The position numbers and the translations under genes are program-made. Below, in pieces: positions 43,899-53,331 of a stretch of DNA of 64,000 nt (the stretch's first letter is position 1; every line of letters starts with the position of its first letter). This stretch comes from Campylobacteraceae bacterium (lineage in GTDB: Bacteria; Campylobacterota; Campylobacteria; Campylobacterales; Arcobacteraceae). Under the pieces are notes generated by a model that was not told where the DNA came from, did no database searches, and saw only the letters and a list, made by a program, of their open reading frames with translations. Location of the stretch: contig JABSOM010000008.1 of the NCBI GenBank assembly GCA_013215945.1, positions 1 through 64,000 of the forward strand, given 5' to 3'.

Positions 43899-44728
43899 GT
43901 TTTACTTTGTTCATAAGCAAGAATAATTCTTTTTCTATTCTCTCCCCATTTGTATCCACCAAGAGCTGCGCTTTTAGTAAGAACTCTGTGGCAAGGAATT
44001 AATAAAGCAATATGATTAGAAGCAATAGCTGAAGCAACCGCTCGTACGGCTTTTGTTTTTCCAATATTTAAAGCAATATCACTATAAGAAAGAATACATG
44101 AACTTGGAATACTAAGCAAGGCTTTCCAGACATTTATTTGAAAATTTGTTCCTTGAACATAAACATCCATTTTTTCTTTTTTTAAAAAAATCTTCTCTAA
44201 ATAAACTTGTGCTTCTTCATTATTCAAAATAAGTTTTGCATTTTTCCATGTTTTTTCTAATCTTATTAACAATTCATTCTCATTATTATCACAAAATTCT
44301 AAAGCACAGATTCCTTTTTTTGTATACGCTAAAAGAGCTTTACCATAAGAACAATAAGCATATCCATAATATACATCTAAGTTTTCACCTGCTTGTTTAT
44401 ATTCATTAGGCGTAACGCCTACAAAATTAACAAAGAGTTCATGTAATCGACTAGAGCTTGATAAACCAAGCTCCAAACTTGTTTCGAATAAAGATTTAGA
44501 TTCTAATAATTGCACTTTTGCATATTCCAAAGTAGTACTTTGCAAAAATTGCTTAGGAGTAATGCCTGCATATTCTTTAAAAAGTCTGGCAAAATGAAAC
44601 TTACTCAAACCTATATTTGAAGCTACATCTTCTATTAAAGGTTGGTATTTATAATTTTTTTCATAATAATCAATAGCTTTTTTTATTTGCTCGTAATGTT
44701 CATAGTTTTTTATTTCACTCTTAGCCAT
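43895..44728 (-). CDS. AraC-type regulator fused to methylated-DNA-cysteine methyltransferase (Ada-like)
   Basis: 277 residues from the ATG at 44728 (AAGGATGATT in front); the frame opens 8 codons earlier. N-terminal AraC HTH pair: IEDVASNIGLSKFHFARLFKEYAGITPKQFL and SLELGLSSSSRLHELFVNFVGVTPNEY (described in part). C-terminal O6-methylguanine transferase with the acceptor motif IPCHRVL (Cys about 253) and the SYSDIALNIGKTKAVRAVASA DNA-binding helix. The N-terminal zinc-cysteine domain of E. coli Ada is absent, so phosphotriester-triggered activation is unlikely. Confidence 0.88.
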   Translation of the reverse strand: MAKSEIKNYEHYEQIKKAIDYYEKNYKYQPLIEDVASNIGLSKFHFARLFKEYAGITPKQFLQSTTLEYAKVQLLESKSLFETSLELGLSSSSRLHELFVNFVGVTPNEYKQAGENLDVYYGYAYCSYGKALLAYTKKGICALEFCDNNENELLIRLEKTWKNAKLILNNEEAQVYLEKIFLKKEKMDVYVQGTNFQINVWKALLSIPSSCILSYSDIALNIGKTKAVRAVASAIASNHIALLIPCHRVLTKSAALGGYKWGENRKRIILAYEQSKT

Positions 44729-44857
44729 AATCATCCTTATCAGTTGTCCCATACAAATTATATATTAACTTATCTGGATATATTTTAGTATAAATACCTA
44801 ATTTGAGCAATCCGTTTCTTGCTAAATAAACTTAGTAGATAGGTTCATAAGAATTTT

Positions 44858-44932
44858 TTATAAACTTACTGCGTAAAATGAAGCTAAAACTGTTGTTATT
44901 TCTATTGTTATTACTATGATGTAATCTTTCAT
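44858..44932 (-). CDS. Possible 24-residue membrane peptide
   Basis: Hand translation from ATG at 44932 to TAA at 44858 gives a peptide with hydrophobic core YIIVITIEITTVLASFYAV and few charges, enough for one short membrane helix. AAGGAGAAAAT lies directly before the ATG. The Shine-Dalgarno lies in one of two alternative hairpins (44933-44966). The size and structure resemble type I toxin peptides such as Ibs or Ldr, but no antisense RNA is evident and this is only a prediction. Confidence 0.45.
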   Translation of the reverse strand: MKDYIIVITIEITTVLASFYAVSL

Positions 44933-44966
44933 ATTTTCTCCTTATTATAGGAGAAAATATTCTCCT
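44933..44966 (-). promoter_or_regulatory. Two mutually exclusive hairpins at the ribosome site of the 24-residue frame
   Basis: On the minus strand, TTTTCTCC can pair with the ribosome site GGAGAAAA (44950-44958 with 44933-44941). Alternatively, AGGAGAA upstream can pair with the same TTCTCCT (44960-44966 with 44949-44955). The second structure would free the ribosome site. This is the layout of a translational switch; function is inferred. Confidence 0.5.
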
Positions 44967-45030
44967 ATTTATTTTTTATTTTAATTTTTATTATTTGTTT
45001 TAAAGTAATATTCTTCATCATAAGTCTTTT

Positions 45031-45480
45031 TTAAAGACTCAAATAATATGAATAATATTCCTCATCTCTCTCATACTCTAAACTTTCATATAAAGCTTGT
45101 GCATTCTTATTGTTCTTATGTGTTTGTAAAAATATACCTTTTGAAGCATCTTCTTGTACCATCTCTTTTGCTTTTTGCATCAGTGCTTTGGCATATCCCC
45201 TTTTCCTATAATTTTCATCTACAAATAAATCATTGAGAATCCAGGACCTTTTTGCGGATACTGAAGAAAAACTGGGGTAAAGCTGTGTAAAAGCCAAGGC
45301 TTTATTCTCTTCATCAAAAATACAGAAGATTACAGACTCATTGTTTTGTACTCTTTGTTTTAAAAATTCTTCCGCTAAAGGTAAATCACTCTTTTGTCCA
45401 TAAAAAACTCTGTAGGCATTAAAAACTTTTGCGACTTCTTTAACTTCGTTCAAACTTACTTTTTTAATATTAATTGACAT
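45031..45480 (-). CDS. GNAT family N-acetyltransferase
   Basis: 149 residues. Acetyl-CoA motif A is LNDLFVDENYRKRGYAKALMQKAKEM (about 85-110, R-x-x-G-x-A). Motif B is LQTHKNNKNAQALYESLEYERDEEY. The N-terminus KKVSLNEVKEVAKVFNAYRVFYGQ fits the family's N-terminal helix. The substrate is unknown. It shares a strand with typA but lies downstream of a strong terminator and starts after a weak AAATCCTAGG sequence read in reverse. Confidence 0.85.
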   Translation of the reverse strand: MSINIKKVSLNEVKEVAKVFNAYRVFYGQKSDLPLAEEFLKQRVQNNESVIFCIFDEENKALAFTQLYPSFSSVSAKRSWILNDLFVDENYRKRGYAKALMQKAKEMVQEDASKGIFLQTHKNNKNAQALYESLEYERDEEYYSYYLSL

Positions 45481-45513
45481 TTTAAATCCTAGGTTTTAAT
45501 TTTTTGGCATAAA

Positions 45514-45545
45514 AAAAAGGATGTGCTAAGAAGCACATCCTTTTT
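45514..45545. terminator. Strong terminator between typA and the GNAT gene
   Basis: Stem GGATGTGCT (45519-45527) and AGCACATCC (45532-45540), loop AAGA, extended by A-T pairs to 45514/45545, with T-rich tails in both directions. It ends typA on the minus strand. Confidence 0.9.
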
Positions 45546-45562
45546 AAAATTATTAAATAATT

Positions 45563-47380
45563 TTAGTTAGAGAACTTCTTCGTTTTAGCTGTTCTTTTTC
45601 TCATATTAGCATCTAATTCTCTTTTTCTAACTCTAATAGAAATAGGAGTAACTTCAACTAATTCATCATCTTCAATCCACTCTAGTGCATTTTCTAGACC
45701 CATAACTTTTGGTGGAACTAACTTAATAGCTTCATCAGCACCTGATGATCTAACATTTGATTGTTGTTTGGCTTTAATAGGGTTAATATCTAAATCATTC
45801 CCTTTAGCATGTTGACCAACAACCATACCTGAGTAAACTTTATCTTGAGGTTTAATAAACATAACCCCTCTGTCTTGTAAGTTAAAGATTGAATACCCAA
45901 CAGCTTCTCCAGCTTCCATAGAAACTAAAGCACCGTATTTTCTAGATTCAACAAAACCTGAATGAGGTCTGAAATCTAAGAAAGAGTGATTCATTACACC
46001 TTCACCTTTAGTATCAGTTAAGAACTCAGTTCTAATACCAATAAGTCCACGTGCAGGAATTTCGAATTCTAATCGTGTATAACCAGATCCCATTGGAACC
46101 ATGTTTGTCATATTCGCTTTTCTTTTACCTAGTTTTTCAATAATTGTTCCTGTAAATTCATCAGGTGTATCAATTACTAAATGCTCAAATGGCTCCATTT
46201 TAACGCCATCTACAACTTTAATAATAACTTCTGGTCGTCCAATACAAAATTCGAAACCTTCTCTTCTCATATTTTCAGCTAAGATACAAATTTGTAACTC
46301 ACCTCTACCATTTACTTTAAATTTACCCTCACCAATTTGCTCATAATTCATAGCAATATTAGTATTCATTTCAGAAGCTAATCTCTCATCAATTTTATTA
46401 GATGTAATAAATTTACCTTCAGTTCCAGCTAGTGGAGAATCATTTACTTGGAAAGTAATAGATAAAGTAGGCTCTTCAATATGCATAGGGTCTAAAGGCA
46501 TTGGGTTTAAAGGATCACAAAGTGAATCTCCAACATCAATTGTTTCAAAACCAGCAACAGCGATAATATCACCCGTACCAGCTTTATCAATATCAAATCT
46601 CTCAATACCTTTAAATCCGATAAGTTTAGAAACTCTACCTTTAACTTTTTCACCATCAGCTTTAACTAAAAGAATAGTTTCACCCATAGAAATTGTTCCA
46701 TTAAAGATTCTAGCAATTCCGATTTTTCCAATAAAGTTATCATAATCAAGTGTAAATACTTGTAATTGAAGACCATTATCATCAGATCCTGTTGGTTTTG
46801 GAACTTCTTTTAAAATCATGTCAAATAAAGGAGTTAAATCTTTATTTTCATCTTCTAAAGCAATTTTCGCATAACCATCTCTTGCAGCTGCATAAATAAC
46901 TGGGAATTCTAACTGTTCTTCAGTAGCACCCATTTGGTCAAACAGGTCAAATACTTCATCAACAACTTTATCAGCATCAGAACCTGGTTTATCAATTTTA
47001 TTTACAACTAAAATTGGTCTGTGTCCTAAAGATAAGGCTTTTTTAACAACAAACTTAGTTTGAGGCATAACACCTTCTTGAGCATCTACTAATAAAAGTA
47101 CACAGTCAACCATTTTAAGAACACGTTCAACTTCTCCACCAAAGTCAGCATGGCCTGGAGTATCAATAATGTTAATTCTTACACCTTTGTAATCAACAGC
47201 AGTATTTTTAGAAAGAATAGTAATTCCTCTTTCTTTTTCAATATCATTACTATCCATTACTCGTTCACCTACGTCTTGGTGAGCCGTAAACGTCCCTGAT
47301 TGTTTTAATAATTCATCTACTAATGTAGTTTTACCGTGATCAACGTGTGCAATTACAGCAATATTTCTAATATCTCTCAT
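45563..47380 (-). CDS. typA: GTP-binding protein TypA/BipA
   Basis: 605-residue translational GTPase, full length. G1 [15 protein letters not shown] (about 10-24), G2 [10 protein letters not shown]3 [12 protein letters not shown] and G4 NKIDKPGSD are intact. The C-terminal region includes [18 protein letters not shown], the BipA-specific domain. It binds ribosomes, helps 50S assembly and is needed under stress such as cold. AAGAGTTTAA precedes the ATG. It is a single-gene unit with a strong terminator. Confidence 0.97.
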   Translation of the reverse strand: MRDIRNIAVIAHVDHGKTTLVDELLKQSGTFTAHQDVGERVMDSNDIEKERGITILSKNTAVDYKGVRINIIDTPGHADFGGEVERVLKMVDCVLLLVDAQEGVMPQTKFVVKKALSLGHRPILVVNKIDKPGSDADKVVDEVFDLFDQMGATEEQLEFPVIYAAARDGYAKIALEDENKDLTPLFDMILKEVPKPTGSDDNGLQLQVFTLDYDNFIGKIGIARIFNGTISMGETILLVKADGEKVKGRVSKLIGFKGIERFDIDKAGTGDIIAVAGFETIDVGDSLCDPLNPMPLDPMHIEEPTLSITFQVNDSPLAGTEGKFITSNKIDERLASEMNTNIAMNYEQIGEGKFKVNGRGELQICILAENMRREGFEFCIGRPEVIIKVVDGVKMEPFEHLVIDTPDEFTGTIIEKLGKRKANMTNMVPMGSGYTRLEFEIPARGLIGIRTEFLTDTKGEGVMNHSFLDFRPHSGFVESRKYGALVSMEAGEAVGYSIFNLQDRGVMFIKPQDKVYSGMVVGQHAKGNDLDINPIKAKQQSNVRSSGADEAIKLVPPKVMGLENALEWIEDDELVEVTPISIRVRKRELDANMRKRTAKTKKFSN

Positions 47381-47575
47381 TTAAACTCTTTATGGTAATA
47401 TTTTGCGCGAGTATACTAAATACAAGCTTAAATTAAGCATAATTTTATAATTATTCCTATTAATTTGTCATTAATCATGTAAATTATTATTAATTATCAA
47501 AATAAACCTTATTTGTTAATACAATATTTAGGAAAGTAAAATTAAAATATGTTTATAAAAACAAAGGAGGATAAA

Positions 47576-48493
47576 ATGAATTACGATTTAATCTTAAAAG
47601 AAATACAAGAAGAAATACAGCCCTTATATAATAAAGGTAAAGTAGCATCTTATATTCCTGCTCTTAAAAATATAAATCCAAAACAGTTTGCTATGAGTAT
47701 TCAGCTTTTTGATGGAACAAGTTTTCATATTGGAAATTACAATCAAAAATTTTCTATTCAAAGTATCTCAAAAGTATTTACTTTTACCCTTGCTTTGCAT
47801 TTGTACGGAAAAGAGCTTTATAAAAATGTAGGACACGAGCCTTCAGGAGATCCTTTTAACTCTCTGGTTCAACTAGAATATGAAAATGGAATTCCAAGAA
47901 ACCCTTTTATTAATGCAGGGGCATTGGTAACTACTGATTTATTAATTAATAAATACAAGGAAAAAACTTTTACCAAAGTCCTAGCTTTTATTCAAGAAAT
48001 ATCAAATAATAAAAATATTGTTTATGATAAAGAAGTAGCTGCTTCAGAAGAACAAACAGGGTATATGAATTTTGCACTTTTAAATATGATGAAAAGTTAT
48101 AAAAATATTTCAAACGATATTAAGGAAGTAGCCCAAACCTATTTTAAACACTGCTCTATTTCAATGAGTACAAATGAACTCAGTCGCGCTATGCTTTTTT
48201 TAGCAAATCACGGAACAGACCCTCTTTCAAAAAAAGAATTTGTTACCCAATCCCAAGCCAAAAGAATTAATTCTTTGATGTTAACTTGTGGTCATTATGA
48301 TGCTTCAGGGGATTTTGCTTTTAAAGTAGGACTTCCAGGAAAAAGTGGGGTAGGAGGAGGAATAGTTGCAATCATTCCAAATCTTATGGCTATTTCTGTG
48401 TATTCTCCAGAGCTTAATAAAAATGGAAACTCTTTAATAGGAACAAAAGCCCTAGAGTTGTTTACAACAAAAACGGGTCTATCGATTTTTTAA
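47576..48493 (+). CDS. glsA: Glutaminase A
   Basis: 305 residues from the ATG at 47576, chosen because AAAGGAGGATAAA is in front; the frame opens at 47549. The serine-dependent beta-lactamase-like fold is complete: IQSISKVFTF (catalytic Ser-x-x-Lys about 65-68), GNEPSG-like GHEPSGDPFN, NPFINAGALVT, GLPGKSGVGGGIVAIIP and SLIGTKALE. It converts glutamine to glutamate and ammonia. AAGGAGG is a near-perfect ribosome site. Confidence 0.95.
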   Translation: MNYDLILKEIQEEIQPLYNKGKVASYIPALKNINPKQFAMSIQLFDGTSFHIGNYNQKFSIQSISKVFTFTLALHLYGKELYKNVGHEPSGDPFNSLVQLEYENGIPRNPFINAGALVTTDLLINKYKEKTFTKVLAFIQEISNNKNIVYDKEVAASEEQTGYMNFALLNMMKSYKNISNDIKEVAQTYFKHCSISMSTNELSRAMLFLANHGTDPLSKKEFVTQSQAKRINSLMLTCGHYDASGDFAFKVGLPGKSGVGGGIVAIIPNLMAISVYSPELNKNGNSLIGTKALELFTTKTGLSIF

Positions 48494-48502
48494 AGGCAAA
48501 AA

Positions 48503-49156
48503 ATGAAAACATATATCTGGTCTCTTCCCACAAGAGTATTTCACTCTTGTTTGGTTCTTTTTATTGTAATCACTTATATAAGTGGAGACGATGATTATTT
48601 AAAAATTCATTCGGTGTTTGGTTATGGTATTGGGGTATTAATATTATTTAGATTATTATGGGGGAAAATTGGCCCTAAGTATTCAAACTTTAAAGATTTT
48701 AATCTTTCATTCAAAGAAGCACTTAATTATTCAAAAGATATTTTATTAAAAAAAGATACAAAGATTTATGCAGGTCATAATCCAGCAGCGTCTTTTGTTT
48801 TGTATTTTTTATTAATAACAATTGGTATTGTGGTATTAACAGGCCTTTTAGCTCTTGGAGAAGAACCCAATAAAGGTTATTTCAAATTCTTAAACACTTC
48901 TATTTTTGAAGATATTCACGAAATAATAGCAAACTTAATGCTTATCCTTATAGCTGTTCATATATCTGGCGTATTATTAGACAGATTCTTACATAAAGAA
49001 CATGGTACTTTACAATCCATTGTTTTTGGGTATAAAAATATAAGTGGTGAAAGTGTAGTCTTAAGTTTTAAACAAAAGATTGTTTCATTTCTATTTTTTT
49101 GTTTGATGCTCTTTATTATGTATTTAACTGCAACAGATTTTGATCATTTGTTTTGA
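48503..49156 (+). CDS. Cytochrome b561 family protein
   Basis: 217 residues with about four membrane helices. WSLPTRVFHSCLVLFIV (about 5-21, heme His14) and KIHSVFGYGIG (His36), IFEDIHEIIANLMLILIAVHISG (about 136-158, two His) supply the heme ligands of a Ni,Fe-hydrogenase cytochrome b subunit-like / cytochrome b561 protein. It would pass electrons between a membrane donor and the quinone pool or a periplasmic cytochrome. It follows glsA by nine bases and a bidirectional terminator follows. Confidence 0.85.
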   Translation: MKTYIWSLPTRVFHSCLVLFIVITYISGDDDYLKIHSVFGYGIGVLILFRLLWGKIGPKYSNFKDFNLSFKEALNYSKDILLKKDTKIYAGHNPAASFVLYFLLITIGIVVLTGLLALGEEPNKGYFKFLNTSIFEDIHEIIANLMLILIAVHISGVLLDRFLHKEHGTLQSIVFGYKNISGESVVLSFKQKIVSFLFFCLMLFIMYLTATDFDHLF

Positions 49157-49194
49157 TAGAGTTTTGGACGTTTATTTAGGGCTTAAAATTAAAA

Positions 49195-49221
49195 AATAAA
49201 GAGCAAAAAAAGCTCTTTATT
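49195..49221. terminator. Bidirectional terminator between cytochrome b561 and the first TonB receptor
   Basis: Stem AATAAAGAGC (49195-49204) and GCTCTTTATT (49212-49221), seven-A loop, T-rich tail on the plus strand and A/T-rich on the minus strand. Confidence 0.85.
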
Positions 49222-49241
49222 TTAAAGTAAAAATTCTGTTC

Positions 49242-51593
49242 TTAGAATTTCATTGTAACAGAAGCATGTATTGTTCTTCTATCCCCTAAAAATTGTTTAT
49301 TAACCCAATATTCTTTATCCGCAACATTATTAATATTTACTCTAAAAGTCAATGGTTTTTTCGTATCTTTAGTAGTATATTTGGCACCTATATTAACTAA
49401 GGTATATGAAGGCATTTTATCTGTATTCTCTTTATTCCCATAAAAACTTCCTGTGTAATTTATTCCTGTATTTAAAGAAATATCTTTTCTGGTAAAAGGA
49501 GTATATTCTAAATATACTTTGGCAAATTCATTAGCTACATCATCAGGGCGTTTTCCTTCATATTCTGGGTTTTGTTTATTTTCTTTTATTTTTGCATCTA
49601 GAAGCGTAAATCCACCTACTGCAGTTAAATTATCAGTAACTTTGCCTGTAAATGTAAACTCTAGACCTTGATGTACTTGTCTTCCATCTTGAACAAAAAC
49701 AGGTGCATTGGCATTTGTAGAATCATAATACTCTAAACCTTTATCAATTTGAAATAATGCCAAGGTATAAAACATATTATTATTCGAATACTTTGCCCCC
49801 AGCTCAATTTGATTGCTTTTTAAGGGATCCATTGAATCTCCAGCATTTACAACTGCTGCTGAATTATGCGTATCCTTAGCAATTCCTCCTAGTTCTACAC
49901 CTTCCATATAACTAGTATATAAACTTAAGTCCTCAAAAGGTTTATATACAAAAGAGATTGAAGGAGTTAAAGTACTCTCTTCATAGTTTTTGTCTTTGTA
50001 TTGAAGATTTAAATAACTAACACCCACAAGCATAGACCATTTAGAATTAAACGTAATACTATCCCCAAAAGTAAGATTCTTACTTTTCATAAAATACTGC
50101 TTAGTATCCACAGATAATACTTTTGACGCAACAGGTACAGCAACATTTGTAGGTGAAGATAAAGATAACCCGCTTAAGTTCACAGTAGAGTTTGTATCAT
50201 CCATATTATGAGTTGTCCAATGACTCTGGCTTGCTTGAACTCCTATGGTAGCCTGATGATTAACACTTCCTATATCAAAATCAACATCTACATACGCGTA
50301 AGCTCCTTTTCCATAAAGGTCATCTTCACTTGTATCATTTATTACTTCTTGCGAATACGTTCCGTTTGTTTGAATTGTATTGTCAGCAGAAAAACCACTT
50401 CTTGTTACTTTTTCTTGCATATATGCCGCTCTAAATTTGACAGAATCAGAGATATCCCACAATAAATTTGTACTATATCGTCTTACTTCGCTTTCTTGAT
50501 AAGACCATTCTTGGCCCCAAATTTTATTAGAATCAATAGAAGATGCATCTGGTCTCGTAGCTCCACTTGCAATATTCCAATACGCTTGCCTTCCATCTAA
50601 TCTATAATAACTATCAGATATAAGCCCTTGTAACAATACATTATCCGTAAGCTGATAATCTAATGTAAGATTAAATATGTTCTTTTTTAAGTTTTGATTT
50701 TTGACATGGGTTTCTCCATCTTGAGTAACAATATTTAATCTGTATGCAAATCTTCCTGCCTCATCTATAGGTGAGCTTAAATCTACGTGAGCATAAGGAC
50801 CTTTTCCTCCCGCATTACCAAGTTTTACACTATATTGAGCAGTAGAACTTGGTCTTTTAGCTATAAAGTTTCTAATTCCACCTACAGGAGAGGGTCCATA
50901 TAAAAACCCAGATGAGCCAGTAATTGTTTCTAATCTTTCATACTCTTCTACATTAGTATTATGTGTCCATTGCCATTTCTCTCTTCTCATTCCATCAAAT
51001 GCCGAAGCAGAAGAAGAAAAACCTCGTAAAAAAACATATCCATTATTATTTTGTTGTTCACTCCAATTCATCTGCATAACTGGATTTATGCTATACAATT
51101 GATCTATTGATGTCGCATTCAAATTTTCCATATAATCTTTTGACATGACATTTAAGGAATAGGGAGTATCTTGTAAACTTTTTCCTTTCCATAAACCTAC
51201 ATCTGAACTTTTATATACTAAATACCCATCTTTACTTGTACCTAAATCAGAACTTTCTACAACTTCTACATCCTCTAAAGTAGAACTAGAAGAATTATTT
51301 ATTTTCATCTTTTTGATGATTATAAGATCATTTTTAATTTCTGCTTTTAAATTAAAATCTTTTAGTATTTTATTTAAGGCTTTTAATCCACCTTCAATAT
51401 TTTCTATACTTTTGCTTCTTTTTCCTTCTACAAACTTACTATCAACAACATAAGGTAAGTTTAAATCAGAAGTGATTAGTTTAATCACTTCTTTTAGAGG
51501 CATTGCCTCAAGTGTATAGTTTTTCGCAAGAAGATTAGATGAGATGAGCAATACTAAACTTGGTGCTATTAAGAAATTTTTTAATAATTTCAT
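49242..51593 (-). CDS. TonB-dependent receptor with STN signalling domain (module 1)
   Basis: 783 residues from the ATG at 51593 (AAAGGAAATGAAAG in front); the frame extends 16 codons earlier without a ribosome site. Signal peptide (about 1-22), STN/secretin-like domain (about 24-95: MPLKEVIKLITSDLNLPYVV, ALNKILKDFNL), TonB box LEDVEVV, plug (about 140-270: LQDTPYSLNVMSKDYMENL, FLRGFSSSASAFDG) and a beta barrel ending in F. Such receptors import ferric siderophores and signal through FecR. It is clearly distinct from the other two receptors here. A GTCC-N17-CGTC promoter motif lies at 51644-51668. Confidence 0.92.
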   Translation of the reverse strand: MKLLKNFLIAPSLVLLISSNLLAKNYTLEAMPLKEVIKLITSDLNLPYVVDSKFVEGKRSKSIENIEGGLKALNKILKDFNLKAEIKNDLIIIKKMKINNSSSSTLEDVEVVESSDLGTSKDGYLVYKSSDVGLWKGKSLQDTPYSLNVMSKDYMENLNATSIDQLYSINPVMQMNWSEQQNNNGYVFLRGFSSSASAFDGMRREKWQWTHNTNVEEYERLETITGSSGFLYGPSPVGGIRNFIAKRPSSTAQYSVKLGNAGGKGPYAHVDLSSPIDEAGRFAYRLNIVTQDGETHVKNQNLKKNIFNLTLDYQLTDNVLLQGLISDSYYRLDGRQAYWNIASGATRPDASSIDSNKIWGQEWSYQESEVRRYSTNLLWDISDSVKFRAAYMQEKVTRSGFSADNTIQTNGTYSQEVINDTSEDDLYGKGAYAYVDVDFDIGSVNHQATIGVQASQSHWTTHNMDDTNSTVNLSGLSLSSPTNVAVPVASKVLSVDTKQYFMKSKNLTFGDSITFNSKWSMLVGVSYLNLQYKDKNYEESTLTPSISFVYKPFEDLSLYTSYMEGVELGGIAKDTHNSAAVVNAGDSMDPLKSNQIELGAKYSNNNMFYTLALFQIDKGLEYYDSTNANAPVFVQDGRQVHQGLEFTFTGKVTDNLTAVGGFTLLDAKIKENKQNPEYEGKRPDDVANEFAKVYLEYTPFTRKDISLNTGINYTGSFYGNKENTDKMPSYTLVNIGAKYTTKDTKKPLTFRVNINNVADKEYWVNKQFLGDRRTIHASVTMKF

Positions 51594-51643
51594 TCTTTCA
51601 TTTCCTTTTAATAATGATTTTGAGAATTGTTCTCTACACATAG

Positions 51644-51668
51644 GACGTAAAAATTATACGAATAGGAC
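51644..51668 (-). promoter_or_regulatory. Candidate ECF promoter of receptor 1
   Basis: Minus-strand GTCCTATTC (51668-51660) is followed after 12 bases by CGTC (51647-51644). Exactly the same spacing occurs in four other places in this cluster (53264, 55821, 58344, 62256). It lies 50-75 bases before the receptor start. Confidence 0.7.
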
Positions 51669-51701
51669 CTAAAATGAAAAAGAATTTTACTATTTAATAA
51701 A

Positions 51702-52679
51702 TTATTTCTTTTTATTAATACTAATAATATTCTTTTCTTCATTGATAATAAGGGGATGAATAGAAGAGATTGCTTCAAAAAACTTATTGGGTTTATCAAG
51801 GAAAAACTTTCCTGTAATAGCTAAAGAAGCTATTTTATCATCCACTTCTATTTTTTTTGTAATATATCTTGACAGTTCATTTACTGCCTCTTTTATACTT
51901 ATATTATCAAAGAATATTTTATTATTTCTCCATAAAGCGATGTTATCTAAAGCTACTTTTTTAAGCGCTGTAACTTTTCCTAAAGAATTAACCGTAATTT
52001 CATCGCCTTTTGTCAAAAGAGAGAGTATACGTGGCGCTTTATTTTCATTGTAAACATAAGATACTTTTACTTTTCCAGAAGAAACACGAACTATGGTGCG
52101 TTTATCTAACTTTTTAACTTCAAAACTTGTACCCAATACCTGTATTTGCGTTGATCCTGATGTAATAATAAAAGGTCTCTTTACATCTCTATTTATATTA
52201 AAAAATACTTGTCCTTGCAGAAGTTCAACTCTTCGCTCGCTTACATAAAAACTAATATTTATTTTAGTTTTAGCATCAAGGGAGAGAAGAGAATCATCTG
52301 GTAAAAGTACTTCTTTAATGGGTTTTGTTTCACTTATTAAAGTATTAATATAAGAAGGAGAATAATACTCATTTACTTTAAAAGCCCCTACACAAATAGC
52401 CAAAATAAAAACAGCTGCACTTGCATAATATTTTAAGTTTCCAAAGATTTTTGATCTTTTTGCTGTTAGTAGAACCTCTTGTTCTAAATTGTTAAGGTAT
52501 TCATCGTCAAAAGAAGCACAAATATTTTCAATTTTAGTGATTGAATCATAGTTTTTTTTATGTTCAATATCAGCGTTTATCCATCTTAAGAAAAGTTTTT
52601 CTTGGCTTAGAGATAAACCTTCTTTATTACATGAGTACCAATATGATGCTTCATTCTCTAGTTTTTCATTTTTAATCAT
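51702..52679 (-). CDS. FecR-type anti-sigma/sensor protein (module 1)
   Basis: 325 residues from the ATG at 52679 (GTGGGAATTGT in front), inside the end of the sigma gene; an upstream in-frame ATG at 52694 lacks a ribosome site. N-terminal DUF4880-like cytoplasmic region (about 6-45: EASYWYSCNKEGLS, LFLRWINAD), one membrane helix (about 86-106), periplasmic FecR domain (about 118-220: LPDDSLLSLDAKTKINISFY, GQVFFNINRDVKRPFIITSGSTQIQVLGTSFEV) and a C-terminal STN-like region. It would pass the receptor signal to the sigma factor. Confidence 0.9.
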   Translation of the reverse strand: MIKNEKLENEASYWYSCNKEGLSLSQEKLFLRWINADIEHKKNYDSITKIENICASFDDEYLNNLEQEVLLTAKRSKIFGNLKYYASAAVFILAICVGAFKVNEYYSPSYINTLISETKPIKEVLLPDDSLLSLDAKTKINISFYVSERRVELLQGQVFFNINRDVKRPFIITSGSTQIQVLGTSFEVKKLDKRTIVRVSSGKVKVSYVYNENKAPRILSLLTKGDEITVNSLGKVTALKKVALDNIALWRNNKIFFDNISIKEAVNELSRYITKKIEVDDKIASLAITGKFFLDKPNKFFEAISSIHPLIINEEKNIISINKKK

Positions 52680-53157
52680 ACAATTCCCACTCATCTAAAT
52701 CTATTTGTTCTTTCACTTTTGTTATGCCTCTTGTTATATGTTTTTGAACAGCATTAACACTAATTCCCATGATTTCTGATATTTTTTTTCGTGAGTAACC
52801 TTTCATTATATGTAAAACAAAAGCTTGTTTACTTCGTAGAGGTAGGTTTTCTATTATGGTTTTGATATCATCTTCTCTTGAATTAATTAAAGCTATTTCT
52901 TCAGGCTGTTCTTTTTTGGGGATAAAGTGTTCTGCTTCTTCGAAGATTACTTTTGGAAGTTTTTCTCTTTTTCGTACCTTATCAACAACAAGATTTCTAG
53001 CTACTTTATACAAAAAAGCCCGCTCGTTTTTTATCTGCATTGTTTTAGACTTTTCAAGAGTCTTCAAATAGGTTTCTTGTATGATGTCTGTTGATTTTTC
53101 CTTGTCACCTATCATTCTTTGAACATAGTAAACAAGTTCATTATAGTACTTTGTCAT
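52672..53157 (-). CDS. ECF sigma factor, FecI-like (module 1)
   Basis: 161 residues from the ATG at 53157 (TTGGGAGCT in front); the frame extends 17 codons upstream. Sigma region 2 has ELVYYVQRMIGDKEKSTDIIQETYLKTLE and FLYKVARNLVVDKVRKR; region 4 is LPLRSKQAFVLHIMKGYSRKKISEIMGISVNAVQKHITRGITKVKEQ (described in parts: FVLHIMKGYSRKKI, MGISVNAVQKHI). It overlaps fecR by eight bases. A GTCC-N17-CGTC motif at 53264 suggests that it is autoregulated. Confidence 0.92.
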   Translation of the reverse strand: MTKYYNELVYYVQRMIGDKEKSTDIIQETYLKTLEKSKTMQIKNERAFLYKVARNLVVDKVRKREKLPKVIFEEAEHFIPKKEQPEEIALINSREDDIKTIIENLPLRSKQAFVLHIMKGYSRKKISEIMGISVNAVQKHITRGITKVKEQIDLDEWELYD

Positions 53158-53263
53158 AGCTCCCAATTCTTTTTTGATAGATATTATCAAAAAGAAACTT
53201 AGAAACATCTATAGTAAAATAATTTAAAAAATAACTTATTTTATGTCATATTCCTACTAATAA

Positions 53264-53288
53264 GACGCAAGAATATCATGAATAGGAC
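53264..53288 (-). promoter_or_regulatory. Candidate ECF promoter of sigma gene 1
   Basis: GTCCTATTC (53288-53280), 12 bases, CGTC (53267-53264), then TTAT. The first nine bases are identical to those of the receptor 1 motif. It lies about 107 bases before the sigma start and 44 bases beyond the stop of the preceding membrane-anchored gene. Confidence 0.68.
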
Positions 53289-53331
53289 AAAGAAAAAAAA
53301 GAATTCATAAATTTAGTAAAAAAGTCTTTTT

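Noticed and set aside
50208-50465. An 85-residue frame opposite receptor 1
   Set aside because: Antisense shadow of a well-supported receptor gene, with low-complexity Tyr/Ile/Cys composition.
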